Source of the DNA: Rhizoctonia solani | Lineage: Eukaryota > Basidiomycota > Agaricomycetes > Cantharellales > Ceratobasidiaceae | Reading direction: 5' to 3' | NCBI RefSeq assembly: GCF_016906535.1 | Contig: NC_057373.1 | Location: 2,914,001 to 2,978,000, forward strand | Length of the DNA: 64,000 nt | Part shown: positions 47,696-60,530 of the stretch, piece by piece | Layout: each line of letters begins with the position of its first letter | Numbering within the stretch: the stretch's first letter is position 1 | Notes under the pieces: generated by a model | What the model was told of the DNA's origin: nothing | The model's database searches: none | What the model saw: only the letters and a program-made list of their open reading frames with translations | Program-made: the position numbers and the translations under genes

Positions 47696-50600
47696 ATGCC
47701 TGACTTTTCTCGAGACGACCGCATGCCTCCTATATCTCAGAGCTCTATTCCTTCTGCTTCGCATACTACTACTCCTCGAGAGCGCCGCTTCTCCGGTCCT
47801 AGTGATTCTGGCACCAAGCCGGCTCGTTATCCCGGTGTTTATCAGGTTTGTTACATCTTGTCCGTGTCTAAAACAAATTCTCGCCCTCTAACTAGCATTA
47901 TGCGATGTTTTATTGCAGCGTCCGCCACCTGCGGACTACTACAGGGCACCATCGCCCCCTCCCCAGTCGTATCGTTGGCCTCCGGCGCCACCATTGGATG
48001 AGCCAAATTACCCATCTAGGTCTCATAGCAGCTATCATCGCGACTCATGGGACTATAGGTATCGTGATGCCAGCGTAGGAATATCAGCGCCATCATACCA
48101 GTCCAGTCGTACGCCTCCTCCTTTTCCGGAATGGGGACACACTCACCCCGAAAGGGGCTGGTCCCCTGGATTTGGTCCCGAAGACTCCCGGTATGCACGC
48201 CGCGACTGGGATGATCGTGAGAGCAGCCAAATCTACAACCATGCATGGGATCGTCCGCCTTCTCCGGGTCCGCCTCCACCACGAGACTGGCAGCCTGGCC
48301 TGTGAGTCGTGTTCTTTGTTTGGTGACCTGGCGTCTCTTTTCCATCCGCTGTTTGTTTGTGCCGTCCATGTTTCCTGACACATTTCTGTTCTGTTCAACA
48401 GATATGACCGCCCATCCTCTGGTCAACCGCGCGGTTCACCGTCGTTAATGCATGAACCTGGTTGGCGCGAGCCAGTACCGCATTACGATCGCGACATGCG
48501 TGAGGATTGGATACCTCCTCCCGACGATTGGAGGGCCGAAGACCCTTACTTGCCGCCTGAGGATCCTTATATAAATGACCCACCGCCACCTAGTGTGCCA
48601 TACGGACCACCCAGGGCGCGCGGTCGTTCGTTTGCGCAAGAGCGCCGTATGCCACAGCCACCACCGTCTGGATACCACCCCCCGGCCAATCAACTCTCCC
48701 CCAGGGGACCAACCCATTTGCCATTGGATAATCCGAACCGACGTCACTCTCAACATGACCGGCGATACAGCGGTGGGCCGGGGTATTCTGGCGATGGACG
48801 GGGATATGTTCCGCACAATGGCATTCGGCGATCATACCAATCAGCGCGTGGTTCATTCAACGATTCTCATGGTCTACAAAATCGAGGTGCGAAGATTGTA
48901 CCACGCGACCAGTTACTCATGGCCAATCCGTCGGTCAAAATTGAAGAACACGATGGGTCACTCAGTGCTACTCCTGGTCCTGCCTCTGCTGGTTCCGGTC
49001 ATCCTGAGAAGAGTTTGGTGGCTGGAAAAAGGTCTCGTACTGACTCTGTTGCGGCTGAGGCGGAACCCTCCTCCCGTCGTCCATCTCCGTTTTCTGGTTC
49101 CATTGCGACTACCACTACTGCTGATCCTGCACCTGCTACTACCCGGTCAACTACTGTAGAAACTCAACTACGACCAGCTCCTACGGAGAATGAGAAGCCT
49201 AAAGTCCAGCCTGTGGAGCCTCCTGCCCCTACTCCGATTGAAGCCGACCTCAAAGAGCCTGATACGACGCAAGAAAAGCGAGTATATGCGGAGTCAAACA
49301 GCGATTCTCGGCCTGCTCCAACTACCACTGAACCTTCCATTGCGCCCCCTGAACCTGCTATGCTTATTCCGTCTGCCAATGAACTCCCAACGGAAGAAAT
49401 CCCTAGGCTTGCCGGCGATACTGCACAAAAGACCGCTGATGACGAAACCTCAATGGATGTTGAACCCTCTGCTTCCGAGCCTGGTCCTGTTCAGCCACAG
49501 CCTGACGTAATCTCGGCCAACTTCTCGACCGAACAAGTTCCTAATAACTCGGAGGCTCTTGACATTTCTGCTGCTACGCATGTTGAAAACGGGAACGATG
49601 CTGGCCATGATGCTGATAACGATGCTGTTGACAATAATATCGAACAATCAGCTCCGGCTTCACCAGCCCCTGCGCCTGTCGAGGAGAACCTGAATTTCGA
49701 GTTTCTTGAACCAGCTGATCCAGGGGACTTGCTCATTAAGTCTCAGCGAGATTTCATGGCCACCCGCCAGCTCGAATGGGAAAAATTCCGTGCAAATGCC
49801 AACACTGTGCTGGCGGACAATTTGAGGCTCGTATCCCAAAATGCGCGGGCTCCGGTTCTATACGAGGAGCGGATCAAGGTTGACATTTTCCATTTGCCCG
49901 GACCAAACTCTCGAGAATACATACGGGATTTTTTCAAGGATTACTTCAAGGAGCGGGATGATTATGTCGAAGAAAAAGTGGGCGCACTCGAAGAACAATA
50001 TCTCACCCTGAATGAGGCATGGGCACGAAATTGCGCCAAACTCGACCTCTTGGCCGAACAACGAAGGGTCAAAGATGCTGAAGCTGCAGCGGCCGCAGCC
50101 CAAAATGTAGTTTCGGAACCCGTAGCTGCTCAAACGCGATCGACTCGACGAAATCCCGTCGTAAATACGGGCGTAATGGCTGACGCGGTTCACTCAGACA
50201 TGGAGATGGAGAAAGTCATGAGTACTATGCGTGACGCTGCCGCGGTCGACCCCGATTTGCTCGCTCGACCCAATCTGGCCAAGATTCCCGATATGATTAC
50301 TGTTCTCGAACCCGACGCAGAACGTTTGACTTTTGACGACGAGAACGGACAGGTTGATAACCCCCTTGAATTCTACGACTTCCGCGGCCGAGCGGCCGAG
50401 CAATGGACCCCTGAGGAGCGAGCCATTTTCATCGAATATCACCGCATACACAACAAGCGGTTCGAGAAGATTGCTGAACATTTACCACACAAAACCACCT
50501 CCCAATGCGTGCAGTACTATTATCTCATGAAGAAAGTCCCTTCGTTCCGAGCTCAAGTCAAGCGCGGGCAGCGCCGCCGTCTTGGAAGGGGTGGCCACCA

Positions 50601-52136
50601 AGGCAAGGCGAGTGCGCTTATGGCGGATATCGAGAAAGAGGAAGATGGGACCACCGCCTCGCCACGCGAAGACGAGTCCATCGCCACCCGTCGACCACGC
50701 AGACACGCAGCTGCGGCCGCCCTTGCAGGTACTCCCCCACCATATGCCACTCCAACCGAGAACACCCGAGGCCGCCCACGCTCCCGCGTCGTGGAGCTCG
50801 CTCGAGGAGATTCTTTCGGCGCAGAGCGAGACGGAACTGCCACCCCATTGTCCATATTGTCAGATTCCGAGACTGGCGGAGAAGGCCCCAATCCTGTAGA
50901 TCTCGATGCGATGCTGTCTAGCCAAGTCTCTCGTAAAGGCGGGCCTGGTCGTGGGCGGCGCTGGGCTATCAAGGGCGAGACTGCCAACGGGAATGGGGGG
51001 TCGGTTCGACTGGATGGATCTGAGCCTCCCAAGAAGCGTCCGGCGACGACCAGTTACTGGACGGTAGCAGAACGAACCACTCTCAAACAGAATTTGTTGC
51101 GTCATGGGCGGGATTGGAACCGGATTGCGGCGATTATTCAGACCAAGACGGCGATTCAAGCAAAGAATTACTACTTCAATAATCAAAAGGAGATGAGCGT
51201 TTATGTAAAGGCTTGGGAGAGGGAACAGGCCAAGGTAGCTCTTTAGTTATATTGGTTAGGTCAATACTGAGTACCTAAGTACAGGGAAATGGGGAGGTTT
51301 CTTCGAACTTGACCCCAGAAGGGAAGGCAGACGCTAGCTCAAGCACAGCTACACCTACGTCGAATGCCAAGGACAAGAAATCTGGCGTCACCCCTGTAAC
51401 CATTCAGCCTGCACCCGGACAGAGCACCCCAACCGCTGCGACACCTGGTTCGACTTCGCCCGGTAAAGGCTCCAGTGGCCGAGGTAGCTCTCATTACCCA
51501 AACGTCATTATCCAAACTCAGCCTTCGCCGTCCGTACCGCAACAACCACAATGGGCCAAGAACACCTTTCCTACCACAAAGACCAAGCCTCAATATTCCA
51601 ATCAGCCGCAAGTAATACCTACGCCTCCTCTTCCATTGCCAGGGCCGACGTTTCGGGCATGGCCAGTATCAGCTACCCCACCTGCCCCTCCGCCAATGGG
51701 TTATTCGTTCGGAACCTTTCCCGGGGTCTCAGGATCAAGCGTAGCAAAGGGAAATGGGGCTACAACCCCTAATGTGCAGAGGACCGGTAGCGTGAGTGCG
51801 AATGTAACTCCAAGTCCCGTCTCGAACGCCAATCCCACCCTAACGGGGACAAACACGAACAGGGGCACGGGTGGAGCGCAGCGTACCAACGTGAATCATT
51901 ATCCGGGGCCGATGCGGTACCAGCCTTACCCCGGTCCGGTGGCCAGCACCACCAACACCGTGAATAGGGGGAAGCAGTTGATCCCGCATGTGTCACTCTC
52001 CAACGGGTTTGGGAATGCTGCTCCCGCTACTGGGGCGATTATTACGCATGATGGGAAACCGGGAACCAAGATTTCATTGTCCAGGACAACCACAGGCAAG
52101 TTTACACAGTGGGCCGGAGACAAGGTACCCAAGTAG
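47696..52136 (+). CDS. SNT1: SANT-domain corepressor, SNT1/NCoR type (Set3 complex)
   Basis: Four exons (47696-47845, 47919-48301, 48402-51234, 51285-52136) give 1,405 residues in frame. The first ~480 residues are disordered, rich in Pro, Tyr, Arg and Ser. A helical region follows (FKDYFKERDDYVEEKVGALE) with an Ala run AEAAAAAAQN. SANT1 starts near 50398: EQWTPEERAIFIEYHRIHNK, RFEKIAEHLPHKTTSQCVQY. SANT2 starts near 51050: SYWTVAERTTLKQNLLRHGR, DWNRIAAIIQTKTAIQAKNY. Two SANT domains after a long disordered N-terminus is the layout of Snt1 and NCoR/SMRT, the scaffold of the Set3/HDAC complex that restrains meiotic or inducible genes. A 50-nt intron links SANT2 to a Ser/Thr/Pro-rich tail; reading through would stop at 51246. 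Confidence 0.87.
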
Positions 52137-52347
52137 GAAATAGACCGGGCGAGCCAGTGAGGACGAAAGACGTTTTACTCATGCTATTATTTTGTTTGCT
52201 TATGATTTACGGATTCCCACACATTCTCATTTTCTGATGCGCTGTCGATACACTTACATGGTTGTATAATTACGTTTTTGGGTCTCAAGTATACGGTATA
52301 ACTAATATGGTACATTGGCGTGACGTAGTAGTGCAAGCACTTGGGAC

Positions 52348-52912
52348 CTAGCGGCGGCCCTCGACGAGGATAATGTGATATCCAAAGTTTGTTTTAACTA
52401 AGGGAGAAAGGATAGGTTTATCGAGCGTGCTCGGGGTAAGCGCGAATGCTGCATCCTGAAACGGGCCGACCATGGAGCCTCGTGTCATCCATCCCAGACT
52501 TCCACCAGCTGAGAAACAGATTAGTCGGGTAAATCGACATTGTTTTCTGACATACATTTGGCTTTGTCTTCGCTATATTCCTGTGACATAATAGGGTTGA
52601 AAGAGAAATGGTCTGGGACACACAAATGTACTAACCTGAGCGACCTTGTCAAATCGTTGTCCCTCCTGAATCTTCTGGAGCGCTTCCAGGGCTCGTGACT
52701 GTTTCTCGCAGAGAATATGCCGAACGTTCACTGCCGTGGCCGGCTTAAGCTTACCCTACAAATAATGACGTTGAGTCATAGATACAGGTGGCACTGACTC
52801 GACCATGTTCATAGATATATATGTATACCTTAGAATCACCCGAGTCAGTGTCCTTTGAAGCTGATTTGTTCTTGTCGCCTCCCTTGGCCGCATTTCCTTT
52901 CTTTGCAGGCAT
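52348..52912 (-). CDS. PIN4: Parvulin peptidyl-prolyl isomerase, PIN4/Par14 type
   Basis: A short basic Lys/Gly-rich leader ([20 protein letters not shown]) is followed by the parvulin domain: [38 protein letters not shown], then [20 protein letters not shown] and [14 protein letters not shown] at the end. There is no WW domain, so it is the Par14/PIN4 class, which binds DNA or pre-ribosomes through the basic leader rather than phospho-Ser-Pro sites. Three or four small exons are joined at GT-AG sites; the total is about 130 residues, the family size. The gene is divergent from RLI1. Confidence 0.9.
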
Positions 52913-53073
52913 AGTAACTGGTAGGTTATTCGTATGTGACCAATGAGCACGACCGAGTTGGCTGGGGCGCTTGCTGGCTGGGCGCTAATGAACTAAGATC
53001 AGGGTTTATCCAATTTTTGCATCCGTCATCTATCACTTCAATTGTTGCCTGGTTGTGTATTATTTAGAGCACA
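52913..53073. promoter_or_regulatory. 161-bp bidirectional promoter of PIN4 and RLI1 with two CCAAT boxes
   Basis: The two start codons are 161 bp apart. CCAAT occurs on the plus strand at 52940-52944 and again at 53010-53014, a spacing of 70 bp. The fungal HAP complex binds CCAAT, so joint control of a ribosome-biogenesis isomerase and a ribosome-recycling ATPase is possible. Confidence 0.5.
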
Positions 53074-55362
53074 ATGCCGGCGGATAAAATTACACGTATT
53101 GCCATTATCGATTCGAATAAATGCAGGCCGAAGCGATGCGCTCAGGAATGTAAAAAGGTGCGTTTTAGCAGCCACCCGATCGCAAGATTCACTAATGACT
53201 ATTCCAGTCATGCCCAGTCGTGAAAATGGGTTAGTCCAGTGGCTCACTTCTGTATTCGTACCATCTCACCCAATGTACAGGCAAGCTTTGTATCGAGGTC
53301 AAGTCAACGGACAAGATCGCGTTTATATCTGAGGTCCTATGTATTGGATGTGGTATTTGCGTCAAGAAGTGAGCCATGGTTCTGTTCTGCCAAACGCGCG
53401 TTGACATCCTGCCTTAGGTGCCCATTCGAAGCTATCACCATTATAAATCTTCCTACCAACCTCGACTCTGAGGTCACGCACCGTTACACTGCCAATTCGT
53501 TTAAGCTTCATCGTCTTCCTACCCCACGCCCAGGACAGGTCCTCGGTCTTGTTGGAACCAACGGTATCGGAAAGAGTACGGCATTGAAAATTCTCGCCGG
53601 GAAGCTTAAGCTCAATCTAGGAAGATATGATGTAAGTTCTGTACAATTATTTTATCCGTCTTAAGCCTCACTTGTGACGCACAGGATCCTCCGGACTGGG
53701 AAGAGATCCTGAAATATTTCCGTGGCTCAGAACTTCAAAATTACTTTACCAAGGTCCTTGAAGACAACATCAAGGCCCTAATCAAGCCTCAATATGTCGA
53801 TCAGATTCCTCGCATGATCAAGGGAAAAATGAGCGTGTCCAAGATGCTTGATTCCAAACTCGAGAGGGACAATAAAGAGGAGATGTGTCGTCTCTTAGAG
53901 CTCGAGAAAGTCTTGGAACGTGAGGTCTCTCAGCTTTCCGGTGGAGAGCTCCAGAGGTTCGCGATTGCCATGTCATGCATTCAAAAGGCAGACGTGTGAG
54001 TATATGAGGGGATGTAGCTGACTATATGCGACTAATGGCCCCCTATAGGTACATGTTCGACGAGCCGTCCAGTTACCTTGATATCAGACAACGTCTACAA
54101 GCTGCCCAGGTTATTCGTGCGCTCCTCACACACGACAACTATGTCATCGCTGTCGAGCATGATTTGTCCGTGCTGGATTATCTATCCGACTTTGTCTGCT
54201 GTCTCTACGGCAAGCCTTCTGTTTATGGTGTGGTTACTATGCCCTACTCGGTCCGTGAAGGAATCAACATATTCTTGGACGGGTTTATTCCTACTGAAAA
54301 CCTTCGTTTCCGAGAGGAGAGTCTTTCTTTCAAGATGGTTGAGAACGCCGAAGAACTTTTGCTCGAAAAGTCTCGGCACTACTCGTACCCATCTATGAAC
54401 AAAACTCTGGGCTCTTTCAAACTCTCCGTCGAAGCAGGTGACTTTACCGACTCTGAAATCATCGTCATGCTTGGAGAAAACGGAACCGGAAAGACCACTT
54501 TCATCAAACTTCTTGCTGGAGACGAACCGGACGAGAAGACCAAATCTCTCAGTCTCAACGTGTCGCTCAAACCCCAGAAAATTGCTCCCAAGTTCCCGGG
54601 TACCGTCCGCATGTTGCTTCTCAAGCAGATCAAGCAGGCCTTTATGCACCCTCAGTTCAACACTGATGTTCTCAAGCCAATGCAGATTGAGAACATTATG
54701 GATCAGGAGGTCCAAACACTTTCTGGTGGAGAACTGCAGCGTGTTGCCATCGTCCTGTCCCTTGGTAAGTGGGTTTCTCGACTTGATTGGTATCGAGTTG
54801 ATTTCAACAATATTTGCTAATAGGTAAACCGGCTGATGTATACCTTTTGGATGAACCTTCTTCGTTCTTGGATTCCGAGCAGCGCATTATTGCAAGTAAG
54901 GTTATCAAACGGTGAATCGCCCATCTGCGCCTAAGACCTGGAAACTAATTTTATTTCATAGCTACATCCTGCATGCGAAGCGAACTGCGTTTATCATCGA
55001 GCATGACTTCATCATGGCGACCTACCTCGCGGATCGCGTTATTGTATTTGGAGGACAACCAGCCGTGGCTGCCACTGCAACCCCGTATGCACCCCACCAG
55101 CCCTTTGGATTATAGCCGGGGCTGATAATCTATTGATTTTACAGACCTCAATCTTTGCTGACCGGGATGAATAAATTCTTGGCTTCACTCGAGATTACTT
55201 TCCGACGAGACCCTACCAATTATCGACCCAGGATCAATAAATTGAACAGTGTCAAGGATAAAGAACAGAAGGGTAAGTAATGCTCATACTATCCCTACAG
55301 TAAACTCGTCCTAATACAGGCCCCCCGTAGTTTCCGGGAACTACTTCTTCCTTGAGGAGTGA
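53074..55362 (+). CDS. RLI1: Ribosome-recycling ATPase RLI1/ABCE1
   Basis: About 600 residues in nine or so exons. The N-terminal iron-sulphur region reads [36 protein letters not shown] and [15 protein letters not shown], with the eight Cys of two 4Fe-4S clusters. The first ATPase has [18 protein letters not shown] (Walker A) and [14 protein letters not shown] (signature); the second has [35 protein letters not shown] and [12 protein letters not shown] (Walker B). The last exon uses acceptor CCCGTAG to give [10 protein letters not shown], matching the conserved end of the family; reading through would stop earlier at 55278. ABCE1 splits ribosomes after termination or stalling and is essential. 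Confidence 0.97.
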
Positions 55363-55573
55363 AAGTTCAATCATTCGCACTTTGGTCTCCGCGAGACGGC
55401 ATTTATAAAGGGATGGGCGGGCGGGTAAATGCGACCTAATCACTATTGCCGCATCAATGCATCGCGCGGATTTTTTCTTTTTTGAATAAATGTATTGATT
55501 GAAATATGTATGACATCGAGATCTAACCCTGCGATCTGCGGGTAGATACGGAATCTCTTCTACTTCTATAGCC

Positions 55574-57895
55574 TTACCCTGCAAATCCTCCTCGAGCCAC
55601 CTTCTTATCGTGGCCACGCTTGCGATCATGATTGCCTTGATGAGCCTTATTTTTGTCCTTGTATGCTCTGTCATGCGTTGTGTCCCCGCTGCCTCCACTT
55701 GGCCCTGCGCCTCCGTCGCCTGTACCTCTGCCCCTACCGCCACCTCTGCCACCACCTCGCCCCCCACGGCCACGCCCGCCGCGTCCACGCCCCCCTGGAA
55801 CATGCTGTTAGTGGAGCTATGTATTAAGAGAAGATGAATAACCTAACCACGTGGCGCGTCGACTTGTTGGGTTGGCGGTAAGAAGGTTTGGTTGCCCTTG
55901 AATTCGTGCCTTTCCCGAATTTTAGCTTGTTGGCGGGGCTAGAGGTACCCATGAGATGAAAAGAACTGCTACATTTAGGATGATAATAGCATACGTTACG
56001 CTCAAGCATGACTTTCCATCCCTCGATTTGTTCGTCTGACATGCCAGTCTTAATTTTCAAGTCTGCCCGAGCCTTGGATCTCCGGGTTTCGGCATCTCGT
56101 TCGAATACTGTACGAATAGACAAGGTAAACTGTTGTTATGCAAATCAGACTCGACCCAACGTACCATGAGCATCTGCCAGCCATGCAAGTTCTAGTGCAG
56201 ATTCTGGGCCCCCAACCTCGCTTCCAGCCTCACTATCGCTCTCGCTTGTTGCTTCCCCATCATTGACTACTCCCCCACCCCCATATTCGTCATCGTCGTC
56301 GAAGAATGCAACTACTGCGGGCCGTTTTTCTTCATCTGATTTCCATTCGGATTCAGCATCTGATACTTCAGCAGCTCTTCTGAGTATTTCTGCCTTTTGT
56401 GCAACGATAAATGATTTATCGTTCAAAACGGTTTCAGCATTTTCGGAGCTAGAAGGCAGCTTTTAGTGCCGATCTAATCTGAGGATAAACTCAAGAACGA
56501 ACCGTTTCTTCCCTATTCGTAGTCTTGAGTAATCCATCTCGTCATCATCGAAGACATTTCGTCTCTCAGCAAACACAGATTTGGCTGTTTTTTCAGGTGG
56601 CGGAATATATGCAGGCAACGCGTTCCCTTCTGCTAGTTCGTTGATAATTGCCTCGGCAGAACGGTTGAACTTGGGCAATTGAAGTGCGGAGCGAACCGCA
56701 TTAGCATCTTGCTCCGGAAATATCTCCAAAACTTGAGTGACAAGGGAGTCAAGTTCTAGATCTAGCGTTGGGTCGTTCTATGATAGCTTTGGTATCAGAT
56801 CGACCATTCAAAGGTAGAAATACTCACCTCTTCTGATAGCTTGCCTTTTCCTTTGTCAATGCGGGTACGGGTAGGTGACGAAGGTGCGTTGCCTACAGGT
56901 GTAGGCAGAATACCCAGTGCGCCAAGGTCGAATCTTGAGGTAATGGGGCTGAGTTGGGCAGTCATTACTTCTAGGCGTAGATCTTCTGCTGGAAGGGCAC
57001 CTTTAAATAAATCTATGAGACCGACTACACGATTGAGATCATCATTCATTCCAGTGTTAAGAAAGGGTACGGGGTCTAAGGCTGAAGGGCCAGGAGCTTC
57101 AAATACTTGGAATGCGACTTGGAGCGCAAGGTCCACAGTCTGAGAGGTTGTGACTGTGCGGATGATATTATGATATGCTTCGAGTAGATCCACTTTTGCT
57201 TCGATGCAGGTCAACTCATAAGGCTCCCGGTCGCCTCGTAAATGGATTCCCCCAAGCGATTCCACGAGCTTGGGTAACACAGTTTGGTAACATTCGGACA
57301 GTGATCTCACAAACGACTGGTGCCGAGCGAATAAAGATACAACCCTACTTCCGCAGCTAGTGAGGCACCTGAGTGTATAAGCAACTTCACGCAATTCGAT
57401 GACATCCGGGTGTTTAGGTACCAGAGCAGAGGTGAACGCGGGGATAACAGTGGACTCAAATTCAGAAGCCCGAGGAGCAATGGAAAGTGATTGATCGAAT
57501 ATCTTCTGAAGATATTTGCTATTGAGAGGATGATATGCGACTGCTAGATCAACAAGCAGCGTAACTGATAGGTCTGCCTGGTGGGACGCCATAAGGCCGA
57601 TGAGGCGAAGGGTATACTTTCTAATCATACGTTCCGGATCGGAGAGCAAGTCAGTATAAATTGAACCAGGCTGTGCACTAGTCTGAGCTAAGACTTGACG
57701 AGCTACGTCGCCCAAGTAACTCGATAGGAAGCCGACCAGAGATTGCGCTTGTAGACCTTTTGGGCTGGTGGCGGCATCTAGAATCACCCCTAGCTTCTGA
57801 GCAACATGATGAGTAATGATATTATATCTTTCATGCGGTATCGAATCTTTGAGCTCGTGTATAGGAAAAATAGGTAGAGTATCACCTGTGGCCAT
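55574..57895 (-). CDS. CUE3: CUE-domain protein CUE3 (ASCC2 homologue)
   Basis: The long first exon (ATG 57895) is helical: HELKDSIPHERYNIITHHVA, GFLSSYLGDVARQVLAQTSA, SEFESTVIPAFTSALVPKHP. It ends in a Lys-rich DKGKGKLSEE. The next exons hold the CUE domain, SLVTQVLEIFPEQDANAVRS to RSAEAIINELAEG, with the FP motif that binds ubiquitin. An acidic and Gly-rich stretch (FFDDDDEYGGGG) follows, and the C-terminus is an RGG tail (GRGRGGRGRGGRGGGRGGG) ending KKVARGGFAG at 55574. Yeast Cue3 and human ASCC2 belong to the RQT/ASCC complex with Slh1 and Rqt4, which recognises ubiquitin on collided ribosomes. The stop lies 211 bp from that of RLI1 in convergent order. Confidence 0.88.
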
Positions 57896-57977
57896 GGTAT
57901 AGTCAGGTGGGTAGTTAAAATTGTTTTATTTCTGGTGCAAATAATTCGCGCCGTGCCAATTGGCAATTAAACCCCAT
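57896..57977. promoter_or_regulatory. 82-bp bidirectional promoter of CUE3 and PIG-S with a CCAATTGG palindrome
   Basis: Only 82 bp separate the start codons. The palindrome CCAATTGG at 57956-57963 places a CCAAT box on both strands in the middle of a very compact promoter. Confidence 0.5.
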
Positions 57978-59900
57978 ATGCTTACCTCCACCACACCTCA
58001 GACCCCTCGGCTTTCCACCCCGTCATACCCGCATGACAAAGGGCGGTTCAAAATTATCATCGCGTACTGGTTGGTTCTTATAGCTGCGGGACCTGCCTGG
58101 TGGGTCCTAACTACAGTCCAACGCCTTCCGTTACCGGAGGTTCGAGTGAAGGAAGCAAGTTCTCAATCGGTACGCTCTAAGCCATTGATACATGTATTGA
58201 TATCTAAATGATGTTTCTTAATTAGGTCCGAATACCCATTGATGTCAATGTCGACGTTACTGACGGGTTATGTGACGCGACTATGCTGGCGGCCAAGTTG
58301 CAGATTAGTTGGGACAAAAGTCATGGTACAGAACTACACGACATTTGGAATGTACTAGACGTTCGAATAGGTGCACTTGGTTCTCATCGCGTAAGTCGGT
58401 ATCTCTCCTCAAGTGTTAAAAAGGCTCTGACGTGTAATCCAGCCAGATACGTTCCGTACTACTTACAACGTTACTGTTCGGTATGGCTATGACGATGACC
58501 CTGCAATTGTGCACGACCGTTCCTTTGAATTATTCAGCCGCAGTGGATGTAACGGTAGGTGCTTCCGTCTTTGTCTCGATTTGTTTTCAATAGTAACGAT
58601 ACGCAGAGCAACTTGTGGGCAAAGTGACCTCATCTTTGAGAGCTCTTCTGGCGCCACCAACCCAAAACACGGAACTTCGAGTTGCCCAGTATTCTCCAAA
58701 ATATAGGCTCGCTTTTAGCCTACTCAATGAAGACGCTGCTTATGGAGGTGCTATTTCTGGATGGTCAGTCGAAACGGCCATTAAAGGTAAGGGACAGTAA
58801 AGTACGAAGCACATTTGGCGCACTTGGTTAATCAAATTATCCTGTAGAGTACCTACAACCTACCTTGGATGAACTCAATATCCTTCACAACTTTACGATT
58901 GAAAGTCAGGTTCAATTTTACGCACCTCTGACAACCGAACCGATTGCGGCTCAAGATGGTTATGCCCTCAACCAAGAACAACTTACAATATTTGTCAACT
59001 CGGCAGAATGGACGTTGTGTATGTATAATTCACTATTAGCATTCTGAAACTCATGTTGCTTTAGCTTCGAGTGTCTCGAATGACCCTGTTTTGCACTTTG
59101 TTCTCTTCGTCCCATCTCTTGCTAGGCGACCGCTGTACATACAGGATGTTCAAGGTTTGTGTCTCTCTATCATCTTTGCATAAGATTGCACTTAATGAGA
59201 TAACTCAGGGAAAATAACCCAGTTTAACTCGTTTCTTCTTCCACAATGGGGCGGAGTAGCTATCATGAATCCCAAGTCTGACGGAACGGCCAATTCAGTG
59301 TTGACGCTCCAGGACCTTAGACCGATTTTCCACATCTTCAGGAAACAACTCGAGGGATTACTGGGCGTTCCTGTGCTCCCTCCTCCCGTCGGCCTTCAGC
59401 TAGATCGTGGGCTGTATCCAAGCAAGTTCTTACCGGCTGGCAGCTCGATACGCTCTTACGAAGGCGCGCCCTGGAAAACATTCGAGGCAGCGTTCAGACC
59501 TTGAACAGTATAATTGATCTTACAGGGCAGATTGAAAATATGCCTATTGGACTGAGCGTGAGGAATGACATATTGAGTGCGCTTGAGGAATTATCCCAGG
59601 TGCGTGAGACTGGGTGCGGCGAGAGTGTGCTAAATGGACCCACAATTTCAGACTCACAATGCTACTCACCCAGCGCAAACGTTGACTCACTCGGCGTTGT
59701 CGCTCCAATTTGCAAGCCGGGCATTCTTTAATCCCAGTATGGTTGGACTTCTATACTTTCCTGCCGAGCACAAGTATGCCGTATACACGCCTCTATTTGC
59801 CCCTATCGCCGTACCGCTGGTGGTGTCTGTAATCAGGGAACTGAAGTCTAGACGTAAGGGTGTGGCCTCGACGGGAAGGTCGAGACCCAAGGCCGAGTAG
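57978..59900 (+). CDS. GPI17: GPI transamidase subunit PIG-S (GPI17)
   Basis: Eight or nine exons. After a short Ser/Thr/Pro-rich tail the N-terminal membrane anchor is FKIIIAYWLVLIAAGPAWWV, directly followed by LTTVQRLPLPEV, the PIG-S signature. The luminal part includes MLAAKLQISWDKSHGTEL, LNILHNFTIESQVQFYAPLT and GYALNQEQLTIFVNSAEWTL, and WGGVAIMNPKSDGTANSVLT. The second anchor near the end is FAPIAVPLVVSVIRELKSRR, and the protein stops at 59900. PIG-S with PIG-K, GAA1, PIG-T and PIG-U attaches GPI anchors to proteins in the ER. The start ATG at 57978 leaves only 82 bp to CUE3. Confidence 0.87.
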
Positions 59901-60530
59901 TGGCTTATGATCGGTATAATAGACGAGGATATACACTTCGACAACATGTGGCCAATTCGGCCGATCTGATGTAGATGTACCAATACCCACAATTGCGGGG
60001 TTGTATTTATATTTGTTACCAGCCTTGCCTAAACCACACTAATCTGATAGGCTATATAAAAATGAGATCGTTCCAAGTTGATATTGTATTATCGAGCGAA
60101 GATGATGCAGACGGTTGATACGCGCGCCGGGAGGCTTGCATCGATCATCGTACCCGAATTTCTGCCCATGTCGGAGATGGAGTACTGATTTCCACCGACA
60201 GAGTTTCGGGTGAAGGTGAATGAACAGTACCGGTCTTTCTTCTGGTTTCCGCTATCCTATCGGTTAAAATGAAAGTGTCTGCGCCTGCCACGATGGATCA
60301 GCATGGGCACGTGGGGTCGTGCTAATACTTGTTGAATCTGCTTCCGTGCAGAGTGTAAGGTGAATCTGGTGTCGGGATATGCCACCATCGCCACTCGGAT
60401 CACTCGATACAATTAAGCAGACTATATAAATAAACATCTAGGTAGATTTCTTTGCCCAACAGTACTCCCTCCAACAAGAGGCATAAGATCAGCTCTATTC
60501 TCAATTCGCTTGGATCCTGTTTGTTGGACA
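59901..60530. other. Intergenic, no gene seen
   Basis: About 630 bp between PIG-S and SDS23, both on the plus strand. It probably includes a terminator and the SDS23 promoter. No domain-bearing frame or RNA gene is visible. Confidence 0.4.
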
